A stretch of 17,428 nucleotides of DNA, from positions 1 to 17,428 of the forward strand of contig JAMPYE010000024.1 of assembly GCA_023700825.1 (NCBI GenBank), given 5' to 3'. The notes beneath the pieces are model-generated. The model did no database searches. It was given only the letters and a program-made list of their open reading frames with translations, and was not told where the DNA came from. Positions 1 through 6,676 of the stretch are shown here, one piece after another. The translations under genes were made by a program, and so were the position numbers. Source of the DNA: Thermoanaerobaculia bacterium. Its GTDB lineage: Bacteria > Acidobacteriota > Thermoanaerobaculia > Gp7-AA8. Within the stretch, counting starts at the first letter, position 1. The number at the start of each line of letters is the position of its first letter.

Positions 1-27
1 GCTCGGCACTGCGCCCTGAGTGTCCAT
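1..27 (-). CDS. 5' end of an unidentified gene leaving the window (partial)
   Basis: On the minus strand an ATG at 27-25 is preceded by an AGGGAGG ribosome binding site with a six-base spacer. It opens a reading frame for M-D-T-Q-G-A-V-P-S before the window ends. The same-strand NrfD gene stops at 129, so this is probably the next gene of the respiratory operon, after a gap of about 100 bases. Nine residues do not identify the product. From the neighbours it may be another subunit or partner of the electron-transfer complex, but that is inference. The call rests on the ribosome binding site, the strand and the position. Confidence 0.55.
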
Positions 28-54
28 GTCGAACCTCCCTGCTTCAGTTGCCAG

Positions 55-76
55 GTACGTGCTGCAGAGAACGTAC
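55..76. other. Small inverted repeat between nrfD-like gene and next gene
   Basis: GTACGT at 55-60 is matched by ACGTAC at 71-76 with a 10-base loop, in the roughly 100-base gap between the NrfD-like gene and the partial gene at the left edge. It could be an mRNA hairpin within the operon. There is no T-run to support a terminator. A six-base stem may be chance. Confidence 0.3.
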
Positions 77-128
77 GGTTCCGCCTATTCGAGTGAAGAG
101 GATTCCGTGCAGTGTACAGGTTCGTGGA

Positions 129-1307
129 TCAAATCTCAGCCGCGTCGTCGTGCCAGGGCGGGAGAAGCTTCACGAGCACCCAGAGGATCACGAACGGCAG
201 GACCATCAGGACGATCGAGGGGAGCATCCCCTCGCGCGTCGCGAAGCCCATCTTGTAGCTCGTGTACCCAAGGAAGCTCTTCGAGAACAGCTGGCCTCCG
301 ATGACGACGTTCCACCGCATCGCGAAGATGCCGATGAGCGTGAGGATGGTCGCGGTGACGTAGATGCCCTTGCGCGCGTTCTCCGAGAACTTCACGATCT
401 GCGTCATCGCGAGGAGCCCGATCGGCACGAGCGTTCCGGCGATGATCTGGATGAGCACCTGCGAGGTCCACAGCTTCGTCTGCACCATGAAGTCGAGGCT
501 CTTGAACGACTCGTCGGCCTCGTAGATGCGGTGAATGAGGTCGAGCATCTCGAGCGAGAAGTCGATGATGAAGGCGTACATGAGGTAGCGCGCGATCGTG
601 TCGACGCACGGCATGCTGATCTCGGTACCGTTGAACTTCGAGATCACCATGTACATCAGCATCACGAGCGCGATGCCGGAGACGATCGCCGAGAAGAGGA
701 AGACGATCGGCATCAGCGGTGTCGACCACCACGGGTTGGCCTTGACGGAGCCGAAGAGGAAGCCGACGTAGCCGTGCAGGAGGAACGCCGAGGGGATTCC
801 GACGATCGTGATGAAGTACGACAGCTTGTCGTCGATTCTCAGCGCGCGCTCGCTGATGTCGTCGCTCCAGAGCGCCATCGCGCGATAGAGCGTGCGACGC
901 CAGCCTGTCGACTCCCGCGCCATCAGGACGATGTCGCGCCGGTAGTCGAGCCAGATCTCGAGCACGAGGACCGCCATCAGGTACCAGAGGTAGACGAAGC
1001 CGAACATCGCCATCGCGGAGTTCATGTGCGGCGTCAGGTACATCTGGAACGAGCGCTCGGGATGGCCGAGGTGAAGCTGGAGCGGGAGCGGGGCGACGAT
1101 GAGGAAGGCGAGGGCGGTCAGCAGCGCGAGCCGGTAGGTCGGCTTGACCGCCTCGACGCGGAAGACGCGTTCGAGGGAGGCGAGGATGAAGGCGCCGGCG
1201 ACCAGCCCCGTGATGAACGGGTAGAGGACGATCAGCACGCTCCACTGGAGCTCGATCTCGTTCGGGTACATGAAGCCCTGGACGTGCGCGAGGATGCTCT
1301 CTTCCAT
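129..1307 (-). CDS. NrfD/PsrC-family polytopic membrane subunit, quinone-interacting
   Basis: A 392-residue very hydrophobic protein with about nine or ten membrane segments, for example around residues 22-44, 58-78, 98-120, 162-186, 198-222, 238-258 and 360-381. The LHLGHPERSF stretch at 78-87 and the RWNVVIGGQ segment near 331-339 are typical of NrfD-like proteins of polysulfide, nitrite and Qrc/Dsr-type complexes. In these families the subunit sits in the cytoplasmic membrane and exchanges electrons between the quinone pool and a periplasmic Fe-S protein. It starts four bases after the stop of the Fe-S gene, with an AGGTAAGG ribosome binding site overlapping that stop codon, so translational coupling is likely. 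Which complex it belongs to cannot be settled without the catalytic subunit. It contains no haem motif or Fe-S motif. Confidence 0.9.
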   Translation of the reverse strand: MEESILAHVQGFMYPNEIELQWSVLIVLYPFITGLVAGAFILASLERVFRVEAVKPTYRLALLTALAFLIVAPLPLQLHLGHPERSFQMYLTPHMNSAMAMFGFVYLWYLMAVLVLEIWLDYRRDIVLMARESTGWRRTLYRAMALWSDDISERALRIDDKLSYFITIVGIPSAFLLHGYVGFLFGSVKANPWWSTPLMPIVFLFSAIVSGIALVMLMYMVISKFNGTEISMPCVDTIARYLMYAFIIDFSLEMLDLIHRIYEADESFKSLDFMVQTKLWTSQVLIQIIAGTLVPIGLLAMTQIVKFSENARKGIYVTATILTLIGIFAMRWNVVIGGQLFSKSFLGYTSYKMGFATREGMLPSIVLMVLPFVILWVLVKLLPPWHDDAAEI

Positions 1308-1311
1308 TGCC

Positions 1312-2085
1312 TTACCTCACCGAGCCGTCGAGCCCGTTGTAGTACGCCTTCGAGCCGGTGGCCATCTGCGGCTTGAGGACCTGGATCTTGTGGTCGCGGA
1401 GAAACGCGTGGATCGGGTCTTTCGGGTTCTTCAGATCGCCGAGCATGCGGGCGCCGGTGGGGCAGGTCTCGCAGCACGCGGTCGTGAGCCCCTTCGTGAT
1501 CCGGTGGTAGCAGAGGCTGCACTTGTCGACGGTCATCGTCTTCGGATTGATGAAGCGGCAGCCGTAGGGGCAGGCTTGCACGCAGTAGCGGCAGCCGAGG
1601 CAGTACGAGGTGTCGACGAGCACGACGCCGTCGGGGCTCTCGAAGGTCGCGCCGACGGGGCAGACCTGAACGCAGGGGGAGTGTGCGCAGTGGTTGCACA
1701 GCTTCGGCACGAAGAAGCTCTTGGCGCCGTCGTCCGCGGGGTAGATCTCCGGGAATCCGTCGTAGCCGCCGTTGGGCGAATCGACGTCGGGATGCTCGCC
1801 GTTCTTCACGTGGTAGCGCTCGACCCACGTGCGGAAAAACCAGGGATCGAGCGGCACGTTGTTCTCGGTCTTGCAGGCGCGTACGCAGTTGCCGCAGCCG
1901 ATGCACTCCTCGATGTCGATCGCCATCGCCCACCAGTGCTTGACCGCGTGGTACGACGGCGCGGCCTCGGGCGTGCCGGCCACGAGGTAGTCCCACGACT
2001 CGGCGGCGACGGCGGTCAGCAAGAGGTAACGGACGCTCGTCGAGAGGAACTCGCGGCGGTTCTTGTCGGTCGGCGAATCGCTCAT
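1312..2085 (-). CDS. Tat-exported 4x[4Fe-4S] ferredoxin-type subunit (NrfC/PsrB/DsrO-like)
   Basis: A 257-residue electron-transfer protein. Residues 9-25 carry a twin-arginine signal (N-R-R-E-F-L followed by a hydrophobic run), so it is expected to be exported by Tat and face the periplasm. Sixteen cysteines fall in the usual four groups: C61/C64/C67/C71, C130/C133/C138/C142, C162/C165/C168/C172 and C189/C192 with C204 or C205 and C208. This matches four [4Fe-4S] clusters, as in NrfC, PsrB, DmsB and DsrO. An in-frame ATG at 2121 lies inside the preceding gene; the ATG at 2085 is preferred because it has a GGAGGAG ribosome binding site and puts the RR motif at the N terminus. It lies between a tetraheme cytochrome gene (10-base gap) and the NrfD-type gene (4-base gap), so it probably wires cytochrome haems to the membrane quinone site. 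Confidence 0.92.
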   Translation of the reverse strand: MSDSPTDKNRREFLSTSVRYLLLTAVAAESWDYLVAGTPEAAPSYHAVKHWWAMAIDIEECIGCGNCVRACKTENNVPLDPWFFRTWVERYHVKNGEHPDVDSPNGGYDGFPEIYPADDGAKSFFVPKLCNHCAHSPCVQVCPVGATFESPDGVVLVDTSYCLGCRYCVQACPYGCRFINPKTMTVDKCSLCYHRITKGLTTACCETCPTGARMLGDLKNPKDPIHAFLRDHKIQVLKPQMATGSKAYYNGLDGSVR

Positions 2086-2095
2086 GATCTCCTCC

Positions 2096-2566
2096 TCACA
2101 GTTCCGGTGCGTGGGGCGCATGACACGAATCGCACCCCTCCCCGCCGGAGTGCTCCGCGCTGTTGACCTGCTTGATGGTCTTCGGCCGTGCGACGTTGAG
2201 CTCGTGACAGACGGGGCAGAGAGTCGCCGCCACGGGCTTCGTGGCCTTGGCCTTCGTCGGATCCGCAGCGTGCTTCGAAAGCGCGCCGTGACAGGCCTCG
2301 CATCCGATCCGGGCGTGCTTGCTCGCTGCCCGTGCCTCGACGACGTCGGCGTGGCACTCGGCGCAGGCGGCGCGGCCCGCGAACGAGAGCGGCTTCGCCG
2401 CGTTGTCGTCGATGGCGGGGGCGCGGTAGTGGCCGTACTTGCCGAATCCCTCGGGGACCAGCACCGCTCTCGCGACGACGAACATCAGGATTCCGACGGC
2501 GAAGATGCCCGCCATTCGCAGCAGATGCTGGGTGTTCCGGAACGGTCCCTTGCCTTCTTCGCTCAT
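2096..2566 (-). CDS. Membrane-anchored tetraheme c-type cytochrome
   Basis: A 156-residue protein with one uncleaved N-terminal membrane anchor (about residues 13-37) followed by a periplasmic domain with four CxxCH haem sites: C68-H72, C89-H93, C117-H121 and C145-H149. Extra histidines at 46, 84, 99, 139 and 152 could be distal ligands, as in low-potential bis-His multihaem cytochromes; this is inferred from spacing only. The frame is open upstream to 2695, but the ATG at 2566 is preferred: it has a GAAGGA ribosome binding site about nine bases upstream and gives a sensible anchor position, while the extension is polar and of low complexity. It is the first gene of the Fe-S/NrfD operon. Size and place resemble DsrJ (three haems) or NrfB (five haems), but four haems fit neither exactly. 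It probably passes electrons between the Fe-S protein and a periplasmic partner. Confidence 0.88.
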   Translation of the reverse strand: MSEEGKGPFRNTQHLLRMAGIFAVGILMFVVARAVLVPEGFGKYGHYRAPAIDDNAAKPLSFAGRAACAECHADVVEARAASKHARIGCEACHGALSKHAADPTKAKATKPVAATLCPVCHELNVARPKTIKQVNSAEHSGGEGCDSCHAPHAPEL

Positions 2567-2881
2567 GAACGCGGTTCCTTCGCGGCTGCCGGCTCCTGCC
2601 GTGCGGCCCTGGACGTCTTCGCTTTCGTGGTCAGCATGAATCGTTGTCTCCGGATTCGTTTGCTGTTCGGCGCTGTCTGTGATCTGCAGCGACAACGATG
2701 ACCTGTTGCGACCTGAATGGTCGTGTCCCGGGTCACCTTTGCATGTGTGCTATGGGGTCACCCGAAGTGGTGACAGTTCACACAGCGACTCGGGAAACCT
2801 GCTGATTGAATCGGTGCGCAACGTCATATACGACGGGCTGCGACGTGCCGAACGCGCCGTGCCCGGACGGGGGGACACCTC
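2567..2881. promoter_or_regulatory. Divergent intergenic region between cytochrome operon and DUF2339-like gene
   Basis: These 315 bases separate two divergent starts and must hold promoters for both directions. Base composition is less GC-rich than the flanking genes in its middle part. A cluster of GTCACC half-sites lies at 2732-2737, 2757-2762 and, inverted, at 2769-2774. Open frames cross the region but lack a convincing ribosome binding site or the strong third-position GC bias of the neighbours. No convincing sigma70 -35/-10 pair could be assigned by eye. Confidence 0.5.
2757..2774. promoter_or_regulatory. Inverted repeat GTCACC-N6-GGTGAC, candidate operator
   Basis: A perfect six-base inverted repeat with a six-base spacer lies in the divergent promoter region. 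A further direct copy, GGGTCACC at 2730-2737, sits 25 bases from the copy at 2755-2762, close to helical repeat spacing. TGTGTG at 2744-2749 and CACACA at 2779-2784 flank the palindrome almost symmetrically. This is the layout expected for a dimeric repressor or activator, but no known regulator is recognised from the half-site and the function is inferred. Confidence 0.35.
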
Positions 2882-4633
2882 GTGAGCAAGACACTCGAAG
2901 CGCCCGTGGCCGGTGTGGAAGAGCTGGCGGAGCGTCTCAACCGGATCGAGCTGCGGCTCGCCGAGCTCGAAGCCTGGAAGGCGGCCGCCGTCGAGGTTCC
3001 GGCGTCGGTGAGGAGTGCCGCGCGCGACCGGGAGGCGACGGCGGCGGAGGCGGAGATCGAGCCGGAGGATGCGGCCGAATCGGGCTTCGATCTGGCGCTG
3101 CTGGGGCGCACGCTCATCGTGCTGGGCGGAGCGTTCATGCTGCGCGCGGCGAGCGACCAGGAGGCGATTCCGGTGGCGGCGGGTGTGGCGCTCGGGCTCG
3201 TCTACGCGGCGGCGTTCGCATTCTTCGCGCTGCGCGAGCAGGTTGGTCGCACGAGCGCGACGTTCCACGGTTACGCGAGCCTGCTCGTGGCGTTCCCGCT
3301 CATCTGGGAGGCGACGAAGAAGTTCGGCATCTTCGGGCCGTGGAGCGCGGCCCTGGCGCTCGCGGCGATCTCGGCGTTGATCGTCGTGCTCTGCTGGCGG
3401 CGGCGGCTCAACGGGCTAGCCTGGGGGGTGACGCTCTTCGCGCTCGTCCTCGCGCCGATGATGATGCTCTTCACCGTCGCGGCGGCGCCGTTCATCATCT
3501 ACCTGCTTGCGCTCGGGATCGTCACGCTCTGGATGGGCTACGAGCTCGACTGGCATCTGCTGCGCTGGCCGGTGGCGCTCGAGCTCGACATCGCCGTGCT
3601 CGCCGTGGGGTTCCTCGTCGCGACGAACCGCAACGGCACGATGTCTCCGGGCATGGCGATGGCTCTCGGGTTCGGTGTCTTTGCGACTTACCTCCTCGCC
3701 TTCGCGCTTCGGACGATCGCGAAGCAGCGCGACATCGTCCCGTTCGAGATCGTGCAGGCGATCGGCGCGTTCGCGGCCTGCGTCGGCGCGGCGGTCTGGA
3801 TCGCGCAGAGCCGTGATGCGGGCGAGCTGCCTCTCTCGCTCGCGATCCTCGCGCTCGCCGCGGGAAGCTACGCGCTCTCGTTCGCCTTCCTCTCGAGGCG
3901 CTCCAGCACGATCAACTTCTCCTTCTCCAGCTCGCTCGCCCTGGTGCTGACCGTGACGGCGGGCTCGCTGGTCGTCCATGGCGTGGCAAGCAGCGTGCTG
4001 TGGAGCGTCCTGGCGGTCGCGGCCTGCTGGTTCGCGTCGCGCTACTCGAAGACGAGCCTCGCCTTCCATGCCGGCGTCTACCTGGTCGCCGGCTTCGTTG
4101 CCTCCGGGTTGATGATGCTGGGGCTCCACGCGCTGTTCCTGCCCACGCCGTCGCCGTGGCCTATGCCCGGCGTCGCGTCGCTGCTCGTGATCGCGGCCTG
4201 CGCGCTTGCGGCCTTGCTGCGACCGATTGAACGCTCGGGAAGCTTCGAAGCGTGGAGCTGGGCGAAGCTCGTGCTTCTGGTGGAAGCGGGGTGGGGACTG
4301 GCGACGCTCGCGATGTGCCTCGTCGGGCTTCTTGCGGTGGAGGTCGCCCGCGCAGATGCCGGGTCCGTAGCCGTGATCCGCACGGCGGTGCTCTCGCTCC
4401 TGACGATCGGTGCGGCCTGGGCGTCGCGTTACGCCCGCTTCTCGCCGGGACGCTGGATCGCAAGCGGCATGATCGTGGTGCTCGTGATGAAGCTGATCTG
4501 GGACGATTTCCGAAACGGTCGCGCATCGACTCTCTTCATCTCGCTCGCGATCGTCGGCGTCGCGCTGATCGTCGCACCTAGGCTGGGGAAGAGAGCGAGC
4601 CCGCCGGTGGTCGGGGAGGTCGTCGCGGGGTGA
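2882..4633 (+). CDS. Multi-pass membrane protein resembling DUF2339
   Basis: A 583-residue protein of unknown function. Residues 10-36 form a short charged helix or coiled coil (leucine and glutamate rich), followed by an acidic linker to about residue 67. The remainder is almost continuous hydrophobic helices, by eye around 14 to 18. The segment L-L-G-R-T-L-I-V-L-G-G-A after the linker and the C-terminal pattern K-L-I-W-D-D-F followed by a last helix resemble the DUF2339 family of predicted membrane proteins. The start is GTG at 2882, with a G-rich stretch (GGGGGGACA) upstream that may serve as the ribosome binding site. No neighbour on the same strand suggests a pathway; it is divergent from the cytochrome operon and convergent with glnS. 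The family has no established biochemical role, so no function is proposed. Confidence 0.7.
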   Translation: MSKTLEAPVAGVEELAERLNRIELRLAELEAWKAAAVEVPASVRSAARDREATAAEAEIEPEDAAESGFDLALLGRTLIVLGGAFMLRAASDQEAIPVAAGVALGLVYAAAFAFFALREQVGRTSATFHGYASLLVAFPLIWEATKKFGIFGPWSAALALAAISALIVVLCWRRRLNGLAWGVTLFALVLAPMMMLFTVAAAPFIIYLLALGIVTLWMGYELDWHLLRWPVALELDIAVLAVGFLVATNRNGTMSPGMAMALGFGVFATYLLAFALRTIAKQRDIVPFEIVQAIGAFAACVGAAVWIAQSRDAGELPLSLAILALAAGSYALSFAFLSRRSSTINFSFSSSLALVLTVTAGSLVVHGVASSVLWSVLAVAACWFASRYSKTSLAFHAGVYLVAGFVASGLMMLGLHALFLPTPSPWPMPGVASLLVIAACALAALLRPIERSGSFEAWSWAKLVLLVEAGWGLATLAMCLVGLLAVEVARADAGSVAVIRTAVLSLLTIGAAWASRYARFSPGRWIASGMIVVLVMKLIWDDFRNGRASTLFISLAIVGVALIVAPRLGKRASPPVVGEVVAG

Positions 4634-4642
4634 GTGGGGGGA

Positions 4643-4795
4643 GTTGTTAGTTGTTAGTTCTTAGTTGTTAGACAGGCAGCGCGAGGCGCACTCAACGCGC
4701 GCAACCCACAGCCTCGTACCGCAGATCCTGCGTCCAGTTGCGGACGATCTTCTCGTGCCGCACGACGATGCGCTGGTTGTCTAACAACTAACAAC
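4643..4795. repeat. Paired-arm heptamer element, copy A
   Basis: The left arm at 4643-4670 is four tandem heptamers (GTTGTTA, GTTGTTA, GTTCTTA, GTTGTTA) followed by GACAGGC. The right arm at 4782-4795 is two copies of the reverse complement TAACAAC, preceded by GTC. The 17 bases at 4779-4795 pair with 4657-4673 with one mismatch. About 105 GC-rich bases lie between the arms, with no good reading frame seen. The arms are AT-rich and stand out from the surroundings. The element fills the gap between convergent genes: the left arm is 10 bases after the DUF2339-like stop and the right arm ends five bases before the glnS stop. A second copy with the same layout is at 11710-11866. It may be a small mobile or REP-like element, a heptamer tandem repeat like cyanobacterial STRR sequences, or a structured RNA end; none is proven. 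Confidence 0.75.
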
Positions 4796-4799
4796 TGCC

Positions 4800-6479
4800 T
4801 CACCCCTTCGTCGCCACTTTCGACCACGTGTCCTTCAGCGTCACGGTTCGGTTGAAGACCGGATGCTCGCCGGTCGTCTCGGAGTCGACGACGAAGTAGC
4901 CGAGGCGCTCGAACTGGTAGCGGGTTTCGGGCGTGGCGCCCTTCACGCTCGGTTCGAGCTTGGCGTGCGGGATGACCTCGAGCGAGTCCTTGTTGATGTC
5001 GGCGAGGAAATCGCCCGCGTCCTCGGGGAACTCGCTCCTGAAGAGGCGGTCGTAGAGCCTTACCTCGCAGTCGATGGCGTCGCCCGCCGAGACCCAGTGG
5101 AGCGTCGCCTTCGGCTTGCGGCCATCGGGCGCGTCGCCTCCCCTGGTCGCGGGATCGTACGTACAAAGGACCTCGGTGATCTCGCCCGCGTCGTTCTTCA
5201 CCACACCGGTGCAGGTAACGAAGTAGGCGGAGCGCAGGCGCACCTCGCGTCCGGGCGCGAGGCGGAAATACTTCTTCGATGGCTCTTCCATGAAGTCGTC
5301 CTGCTCGATCCAGAGCTCGCGTGAGAACGGCACTCTTCTCGTGCCCGCGGACGCATCCTCGGGGTTGTTCGGCGAATCGAACCACTCGGTCTCGATCGCC
5401 GGGTAGTTCTCGATGACGACCTTGAGCGGACGAAGGACCGCCATCACGCGGTTCGCCGTTTTGTTCAGGTGGTTGCGGACGCTGTGCTCGAGCAGAGCGA
5501 CGTCGATGACGTTCTCGCGCTTCGCGACGCCGACCTCCTCCGCGAACGCGCGGATCGCCTCGGGCGTGTAGCCGCGACGCCGGTACGCGGAGATCGTCGG
5601 CATCCGCGGGTCGTCCCACCCGTTGACGTGCTTCTCCTGCACCAGGCGGAGCAGCTTTCGCTTCGACATGACCGTGTAGTTGAGGTTGAGGCGCGCGAAC
5701 TCGATCTGGCGCGGCTTCGACGGAAGCATCGGCAGGTTGTCGATGCACCAGTCGTAGAGCGGGCGATGCGCCTCGAACTCCAGCGTGCAGAGCGAGTGGG
5801 AGATCGACTCGAGCGCGTCGGAGATCGGGTGCGCGTAGTCGTACATCGGGTAGATGCACCAGTCGTCACCGGTACGGTGATGCGTCTCGCGCTTGATGCG
5901 GTAGAGCACCGGGTCGCGCATGTTGATGTTCGGCGACGCCATGTCGATCTTCGCGCGCAGCACGTGCGCGCCATCTTCGAACTCTCCCGCCCGCATGCGG
6001 CGGAAGAGATCGAGGTTCTCCTCGACGCTGCGGGTACGGAAGCGGCTCTCGCGCCCCGGCTCGGTGAGCGTCCCGCGATGCTCGCGGATCTCCTCGGCGG
6101 TCAGGCTGTCGACGTACGCCTTGTCGCTGCGGATGAGGTGCTCGGCGAAATCGTAGAGCTGCTGGAAGTAGTCGGAGGCGTGGTAGAGGTGCTCCTGCCA
6201 GTCGAAGCCGAGCCAGTGGACGTCACGCTTGATCGCGTCGGCGTACTCCTGCTCTTCCTTTGCCGGGTTCGTGTCGTCGAAGCGGAGATGGCAGCGACCG
6301 CCGTACTCGAGCGCAAGGCCGAAGTTCAGGCAGATCGACTTTGCGTGGCCGATGTGGAGGTAACCGTTCGGCTCCGGGGGAAACCGCGTGACGACTTCGG
6401 TGTGCTTCCCGGTTTTGAAGTCGTCTTCGATGATCTCTTCAATGAAGTTGAGCGATCGTGGTGTTTCCGTGGTCGACAT
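4800..6479 (-). CDS. glnS: Glutaminyl-tRNA synthetase (GlnRS)
   Basis: A 559-residue class I aminoacyl-tRNA synthetase that charges tRNA-Gln with glutamine in the cytoplasm. The first residues run into PPEPNGYLHIGH, with the HIGH signature at 42-45. The second ATP-binding signature appears as VMSKRK with M-S-K at 271-273. Other typical GlnRS stretches are LRFDDTNP near residue 65, HRTGDDWCIYPMYDYAHP near 201-218 and the C-terminal anticodon-binding beta-barrels. Length matches the bacterial family (about 550). GlnRS rather than GluRS is indicated by the FPPEPNGYLHIGHAKS signature and the long C-terminal beta region. Its presence implies that this organism can make Gln-tRNA directly; whether it also keeps the GatCAB route is not visible here. 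A weak GGGAAG ribosome binding site precedes the ATG. Confidence 0.97.
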   Translation of the reverse strand: MSTTETPRSLNFIEEIIEDDFKTGKHTEVVTRFPPEPNGYLHIGHAKSICLNFGLALEYGGRCHLRFDDTNPAKEEQEYADAIKRDVHWLGFDWQEHLYHASDYFQQLYDFAEHLIRSDKAYVDSLTAEEIREHRGTLTEPGRESRFRTRSVEENLDLFRRMRAGEFEDGAHVLRAKIDMASPNINMRDPVLYRIKRETHHRTGDDWCIYPMYDYAHPISDALESISHSLCTLEFEAHRPLYDWCIDNLPMLPSKPRQIEFARLNLNYTVMSKRKLLRLVQEKHVNGWDDPRMPTISAYRRRGYTPEAIRAFAEEVGVAKRENVIDVALLEHSVRNHLNKTANRVMAVLRPLKVVIENYPAIETEWFDSPNNPEDASAGTRRVPFSRELWIEQDDFMEEPSKKYFRLAPGREVRLRSAYFVTCTGVVKNDAGEITEVLCTYDPATRGGDAPDGRKPKATLHWVSAGDAIDCEVRLYDRLFRSEFPEDAGDFLADINKDSLEVIPHAKLEPSVKGATPETRYQFERLGYFVVDSETTGEHPVFNRTVTLKDTWSKVATKG

Positions 6480-6575
6480 GGCGCGCTTCCCGTGTGTGGA
6501 TTGCGTCGCCGGGGCCGGCCAACGCGAGGTGGGAGTCTACAACAGGCGGGGAGGGATGGCCGCTCCCGGAGGGAC

Positions 6576-6604
6576 GAATCGAGAATCGGGAATCGAGAAT
6601 CGAG
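6576..6604. repeat. Tandem heptamers GAATCGR x4
   Basis: Four exact-period heptamers at 6576-6582 (GAATCGA), 6583-6589 (GAATCGG), 6590-6596 (GAATCGA) and 6597-6603 (GAATCGA) lie in the roughly 200-base gap between the glnS start and the upstream secreted-protein gene. They are followed at once by the perfect palindrome GCAATTGC (6604-6611). The unit differs from the GTTGTTA heptamers at 4643 and 11710 but has the same seven-base period and copy number. A shorter relative, CGGAATC-CGAAATC, lies at 15774-15787. Function unknown. Confidence 0.7.
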
Positions 6605-6639
6605 CAATTGCAGGGAGCGGTCGCGCCCGCCGGAGTCGA

Positions 6640-6668
6640 GGCGTCGCCCCCTGCCGGGGGGCGGCGCC
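6640..6668 (-). terminator. GC-rich hairpin after the secreted-protein gene
   Basis: A 12-pair stem (one G-T wobble) between 6640-6651 and 6657-6668 with a five-base loop lies only nine bases beyond the minus-strand stop at 6677. Position and strength suggest it ends the DUF4331/secreted-protein transcript or protects its 3' end. There is no T-run on the minus-strand side, so it is not a classical intrinsic terminator. Confidence 0.45.
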
Positions 6669-6676
6669 TCGGATTC

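Noticed and set aside
48..1376. 442-codon plus-strand open frame opposite the NrfD-like gene
   Set aside because: Its translation is a low-complexity run of charged residues (R, E, D, H), the usual antisense shadow of a GC-rich membrane protein gene, and it has no ribosome binding site.
2567..2695. N-terminal extension of the tetraheme cytochrome
   Set aside because: The added 43 residues are polar and place the membrane anchor far from the N terminus; the internal ATG at 2566 has a better ribosome binding site.
2679..2885. 68-codon plus-strand frame whose TGA overlaps the GTG of the DUF2339-like gene
   Set aside because: The GTGA overlap is tempting as a coupled leader gene, but the start is a GTG without a ribosome binding site, third-position GC is lower than in neighbouring genes and the product has no features.
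4643..4795. CRISPR-like array
   Set aside because: The repeated units are seven bases in direct tandem without spacers; there is no spacer-repeat alternation and no cas gene.
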